Part shown: positions 13,314-15,343 of the stretch, piece by piece
How the letters are laid out: each line of letters begins with the position of its first letter
Numbering within the stretch: the stretch's first letter is position 1
Assembly: GCA_023415305.1 (NCBI GenBank)
Contig: JAEZKZ010000035.1
Span: 1 to 15,343 of the forward strand
DNA length: 15,343 nt
Source of the DNA: Bacillota bacterium
Lineage (GTDB): Bacteria; Bacillota; Clostridia; Acetivibrionales; DSM-1351
Reading direction: 5' to 3'
Made by a program: the position numbers and the translations under genes
The notes under the pieces: model-generated
What the model saw: only the letters and a program-made list of their open reading frames with translations
What the model was told of the DNA's origin: nothing
Databases searched by the model: none

Positions 13314-14171
13314 CTAGCTTATAGCCTGAATATTTGCACGTTTTTCCACTGACGGAGGGATACCATAGTATTTTTTGTATAGCTTGCTGAAATAATATGC
13401 ATCCTCATAGCCGACATTTCTGGCAACCGTCTTGATGGGCATATTGCCTTTGCTAAGCAGTTCGTTGGCTTTAGTCAGGCGGATGCGGATAAGATGATTG
13501 ATGGGAGATTCTCCGGTTTCCTCCTTGAATATCTTTGAAATATAAACCGGGCTGAGATACATGTTGTGGGCAAGCCTGTACAAGGATATCTGCTTCATAT
13601 AGTTTTGACTGAGGTACTGCAATATTTCATTTACTATATGGGTCTTTTCAGAGGTTGTAATATTAAGTCTGGATTTTTCAGACTTGTCCTTGTTGGCATT
13701 CATTCCTCTATACAACAGGGCGGTCAGCTTAAGGATATTGGCTTTAATCACAATATCACAGAAAGGCTCGTTTTTTTCCTGCTCTGCCAGTGTGTCATTA
13801 ATACATTTTAAGATATCGGGCAAATACAGAGGCATGGTATAAACATGTTCTGAATCAGGCTCCATAAGAAAATTCGGAGGCAAATTTTTAATCTGGAAGT
13901 TATCAAGCCCAAAATTGAATTCTTCAACATTAACACCTTCGGGGATTACCTTAAGGTGTTTTACTCCTGGCTTAAGAATTATTATGTTACCCTTACCGAT
14001 TTCATACTTTACATCATCTAAGATATATGTAAAATTACCTGACAAAACAACCTTGATTTCAGTAAAATCATGTGAGTGATAATTTAAATTACATTCACAG
14101 CTGGCTATGTTATTAAATACAAACAGTAGGGTTGGATTAAAACACTCAGCTCTTACTTCGGGCATACACAA
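13314..14171 (-). CDS. AraC-family regulator with cupin domain
   Basis: About 285 residues from the chosen start. The N-terminal half is a cupin-like sensing domain: NYHSHDFTEIKVVLSGNF with a His pair, then KGNIIILKPGVKHL. Two helix-turn-helix motifs of the AraC family fill the C-terminus: YRLAHNMYLSPVYISKIFKEETGESPINHLIRIRL and the second helix pair ending in the signature NVGYEDAYYFSKLYKKYYGIPP. Start: the TTG at 14171 lies 8 nt after GGAG (14183-14180); an in-frame ATG at 14165 (14 nt away) is the alternative, and a GTG at 14180 is part of the SD. Divergent from an ABC exporter, with a direct repeat near that promoter; likely its activator. The ligand is unknown. Confidence 0.9.
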   Translation of the reverse strand: MCMPEVRAECFNPTLLFVFNNIASCECNLNYHSHDFTEIKVVLSGNFTYILDDVKYEIGKGNIIILKPGVKHLKVIPEGVNVEEFNFGLDNFQIKNLPPNFLMEPDSEHVYTMPLYLPDILKCINDTLAEQEKNEPFCDIVIKANILKLTALLYRGMNANKDKSEKSRLNITTSEKTHIVNEILQYLSQNYMKQISLYRLAHNMYLSPVYISKIFKEETGESPINHLIRIRLTKANELLSKGNMPIKTVARNVGYEDAYYFSKLYKKYYGIPPSVEKRANIQAIS

Positions 14172-14274
14172 AGAAATCACTCCTATTGCTAATTAGATTA
14201 ATAATATAATTGCTTACAAAACAACAATAAAAATTTCTAAAAAAATTCAAATATATGGGTGAAAAATAAACTTC

Positions 14275-14346
14275 ACATGTAAAGAATATATTTATGAGTA
14301 GCTAAAGTACTGACAATACATACTTATTCTTCATAAATTTACATGT
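14275..14346. repeat. 9-bp inverted repeat in the AraC/ABC divergent region
   Basis: ACATGTAAA (14275-14283) and TTTACATGT (14338-14346) are perfect reverse complements 54 nt apart, each containing the palindrome ACATGT. They may be two sites for a dimeric regulator, or a coincidence of AT-rich DNA. Confidence 0.35.
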
Positions 14347-14430
14347 AGTACATACATTTCATATGTTAACACAAAGTCAGAGTGATTCCAATCAAAAACA
14401 TTAACAAAACATTAGCAAACAAAGGATAAA

Positions 14431-14460
14431 AATATCCATCACCAGGTGAAGAATATCCAT
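14431..14460 (+). promoter_or_regulatory. Direct repeat, candidate AraC-type operator
   Basis: AATATCCAT occurs at 14431-14439 and 14452-14460, 21 bp apart, with further matching flanks. A palindrome TCACC-A-GGTGA (14439-14449) lies between. The second copy abuts or overlaps the weak -35 region of the TATAAT at 14482-14487. Tandem direct repeats with this phasing beside the -35 are typical of AraC-family activator sites. Confidence 0.5.
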
Positions 14461-14481
14461 TTCATCAAAAGGTTTACTAAC

Positions 14482-14487
14482 TATAAT
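14482..14487 (+). promoter_or_regulatory. -10 of the ABC transporter gene
   Basis: A perfect TATAAT with no recognisable -35 at 16-18 nt (ATTTCA near 14459-14464). Start near 14494, leader about 30 nt. A weak -35 suggests an activator is needed. Confidence 0.5.
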
Positions 14488-14525
14488 TAAACTAAGCAAC
14501 TTAAAAATGAAGGGATTATTAACTT

Positions 14526-15343
14526 ATGAAAAATGTAAGATGGGTTTGGGGATATATAAAGAAATATAAACTCCGGATTTGTATAAGCTTGCTTATGGCC
14601 CTTATTGCGTCGGCTTTAAGTATGGTTTCTCCGTATGTATCAGGTATCATTGTTGACAGAGTAATAAAGCAGGGACAGAAAGATATATTGTTACCTCTTG
14701 CTGCAATAATCATTGGCACTGTAGCAGCAAAAGCTGTCATAAGATTTACATATCAGATTAACTTTGAGAAGGTTTCTCAGGGTGCTTATATGGCAATAAG
14801 AGAAAATATGTACAAAAAGCTGCAGGAACTTGATTTCCGGTTCTTTGACACCACAAGAACAGGAGATATTATGGCTAGGATGACAGGTGATATGGATACT
14901 GTCCGCCACTTTATTGCATGGGTCATTTACATGGTCTTTGAGAATGCAGTAATCTTTATTTTTGCTGTTGCATTGCTTTTTACAATCAGTTGGCAGTTTA
15001 CTTTGGTCATGCTTGTGGTAATCCCGTTTCTTGCCTGGGCGGCAATAAAACTTGCCAGTGAAGTAGGACCAACGTTTTCTGCTATAAGGCAGCAGTTTTC
15101 AAGGCTGAATTCAGTAGTTCAGGAAAATATCAGTGGTAATAGGGTTATTAAAGCCTTTGCAACTGAAAAAATTGAGATTGATAAGTTTGATAAGGAAAAT
15201 GAGGCCTACCGGCAGAAAAACATGGATTCGGCAAATGTATGGTCAAAGTATTTACCAATAATTGATACACTTGCAGGTACACTTTCACTTACAATAATTA
15301 TTATTGGCGGTGTTCTTGTAATTAATGGGCAGTTGTCCATAGG
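14526..15343 (+). CDS. ABC transporter, permease part, cut by window end
   Basis: An open reading frame of 272 complete codons running off the window. It starts MKNVRWVWGYIKKYKLRI and continues with a type I ABC exporter membrane domain: hydrophobic segments near 20-42, 55-72, 130-150, 155-175 and 245-265. The family's coupling-helix region FFDTTRTGDIMARMTGDMD (about 106-124) is present. The nucleotide-binding domain (Walker A/B, signature) would follow and is not visible, so the half- or full-exporter status is not known. The ATG follows GAAGGG (14509-14514) at about 11 nt, a little long. Divergent from the AraC regulator. Inference: a multidrug- or peptide-type exporter induced by that regulator. 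Confidence 0.9.
   Translation, partial: MKNVRWVWGYIKKYKLRICISLLMALIASALSMVSPYVSGIIVDRVIKQGQKDILLPLAAIIIGTVAAKAVIRFTYQINFEKVSQGAYMAIRENMYKKLQELDFRFFDTTRTGDIMARMTGDMDTVRHFIAWVIYMVFENAVIFIFAVALLFTISWQFTLVMLVVIPFLAWAAIKLASEVGPTFSAIRQQFSRLNSVVQENISGNRVIKAFATEKIEIDKFDKENEAYRQKNMDSANVWSKYLPIIDTLAGTLSLTIIIIGGVLVINGQLSI

Larger units (their letters stand above)
14172..14525. other. Divergent promoter region between AraC and ABC genes
   Basis: This 354-nt stretch carries no gene. It contains the direct repeats (14431-14460) and the -10 at 14482 for the ABC gene, an inverted repeat ACATGTAAA (14275-14283) / TTTACATGT (14338-14346), and the AraC-gene promoter area, where only weak -10 candidates (such as 14201-14206 on the minus strand) are seen. 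Confidence 0.6.

Noticed and set aside
1..15343. CRISPR array, tRNA, rRNA, transposase or prophage genes
   Set aside because: No regularly spaced repeats, cloverleaf-like segments, or recombinase or capsid motifs were found on either strand by eye.

Overview
The window is AT-rich, has tight Shine-Dalgarno (SD) sites, Rho-independent terminators and TTGACA/TATAAT promoters, and carries anaerobe genes (Hcp with a CRP/FNR-type regulator, a radical-SAM AmmeMemoRadiSam unit). This points to an anaerobic Firmicute of the class Clostridia; a Ruminiclostridium-like organism is my best guess, from protein style rather than any search. There are 13 protein genes (one cut by the window end), no rRNA, tRNA, CRISPR array, transposase or phage gene. 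Most of it looks like ordinary chromosome; the interest lies in regulatory DNA and in a few lineage-specific gene combinations.

Layout. 1-170: two successive terminator-like hairpins closing an upstream unit. 298-2255: a two-component pair, a multi-TM histidine kinase and a NarL-type response regulator 2 nt apart. 2326-4670: a two-gene AmmeMemoRadiSam operon, a LigB/AmrB-like + AMMECR1 fusion overlapping the radical-SAM gene amrS by ATGA and ending in a hairpin shared with the convergent gene. 4707-6430 (minus): a zinc-ribbon/TM2 membrane protein and an SPFH protein with three C-terminal zinc ribbons, a probable membrane-associated pair. 6502-8871: divergent CRP/FNR-family regulator and hydroxylamine reductase hcp, with a perfect-arm palindrome placed at about -41.5 of the inferred hcp start. 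8997-9413: mscL. 9437-10489 and 10794-11828 (minus): two exported proteins, YARHG+SH3 and a CAP/SCP (YkwD-like) protein. 12248-13066: a ZIP metal transporter. 13314-14171 (minus) and 14526-end (plus): a divergent AraC regulator and an ABC exporter whose NBD lies beyond the window.

How they work together. Several modules look self-contained: sensor to regulator; Crp to hcp for nitrosative/hydroxylamine stress; AraC to ABC exporter, with a 21-bp-phased direct repeat touching the -35 of the exporter promoter. Envelope functions (MscL, SPFH, TM2, YARHG, CAP) are frequent. For several genes (SPFH, YARHG, AraC, CAP, Hcp, ZIP) the longest reading frame begins upstream of the likely start. In SPFH, YARHG and AraC the upstream GTG is formed by the SD sequence itself. 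I moved these starts downstream on SD spacing.

Nothing here is a clear unknown defence or biosynthetic system. The best leads are the hcp operator, the AraC/ABC direct repeat, an imperfect 34/38-nt tandem duplication in the CAP gene leader, a ~125-bp compound inverted repeat after the ZIP gene, and the compact AmmeMemoRadiSam operon.
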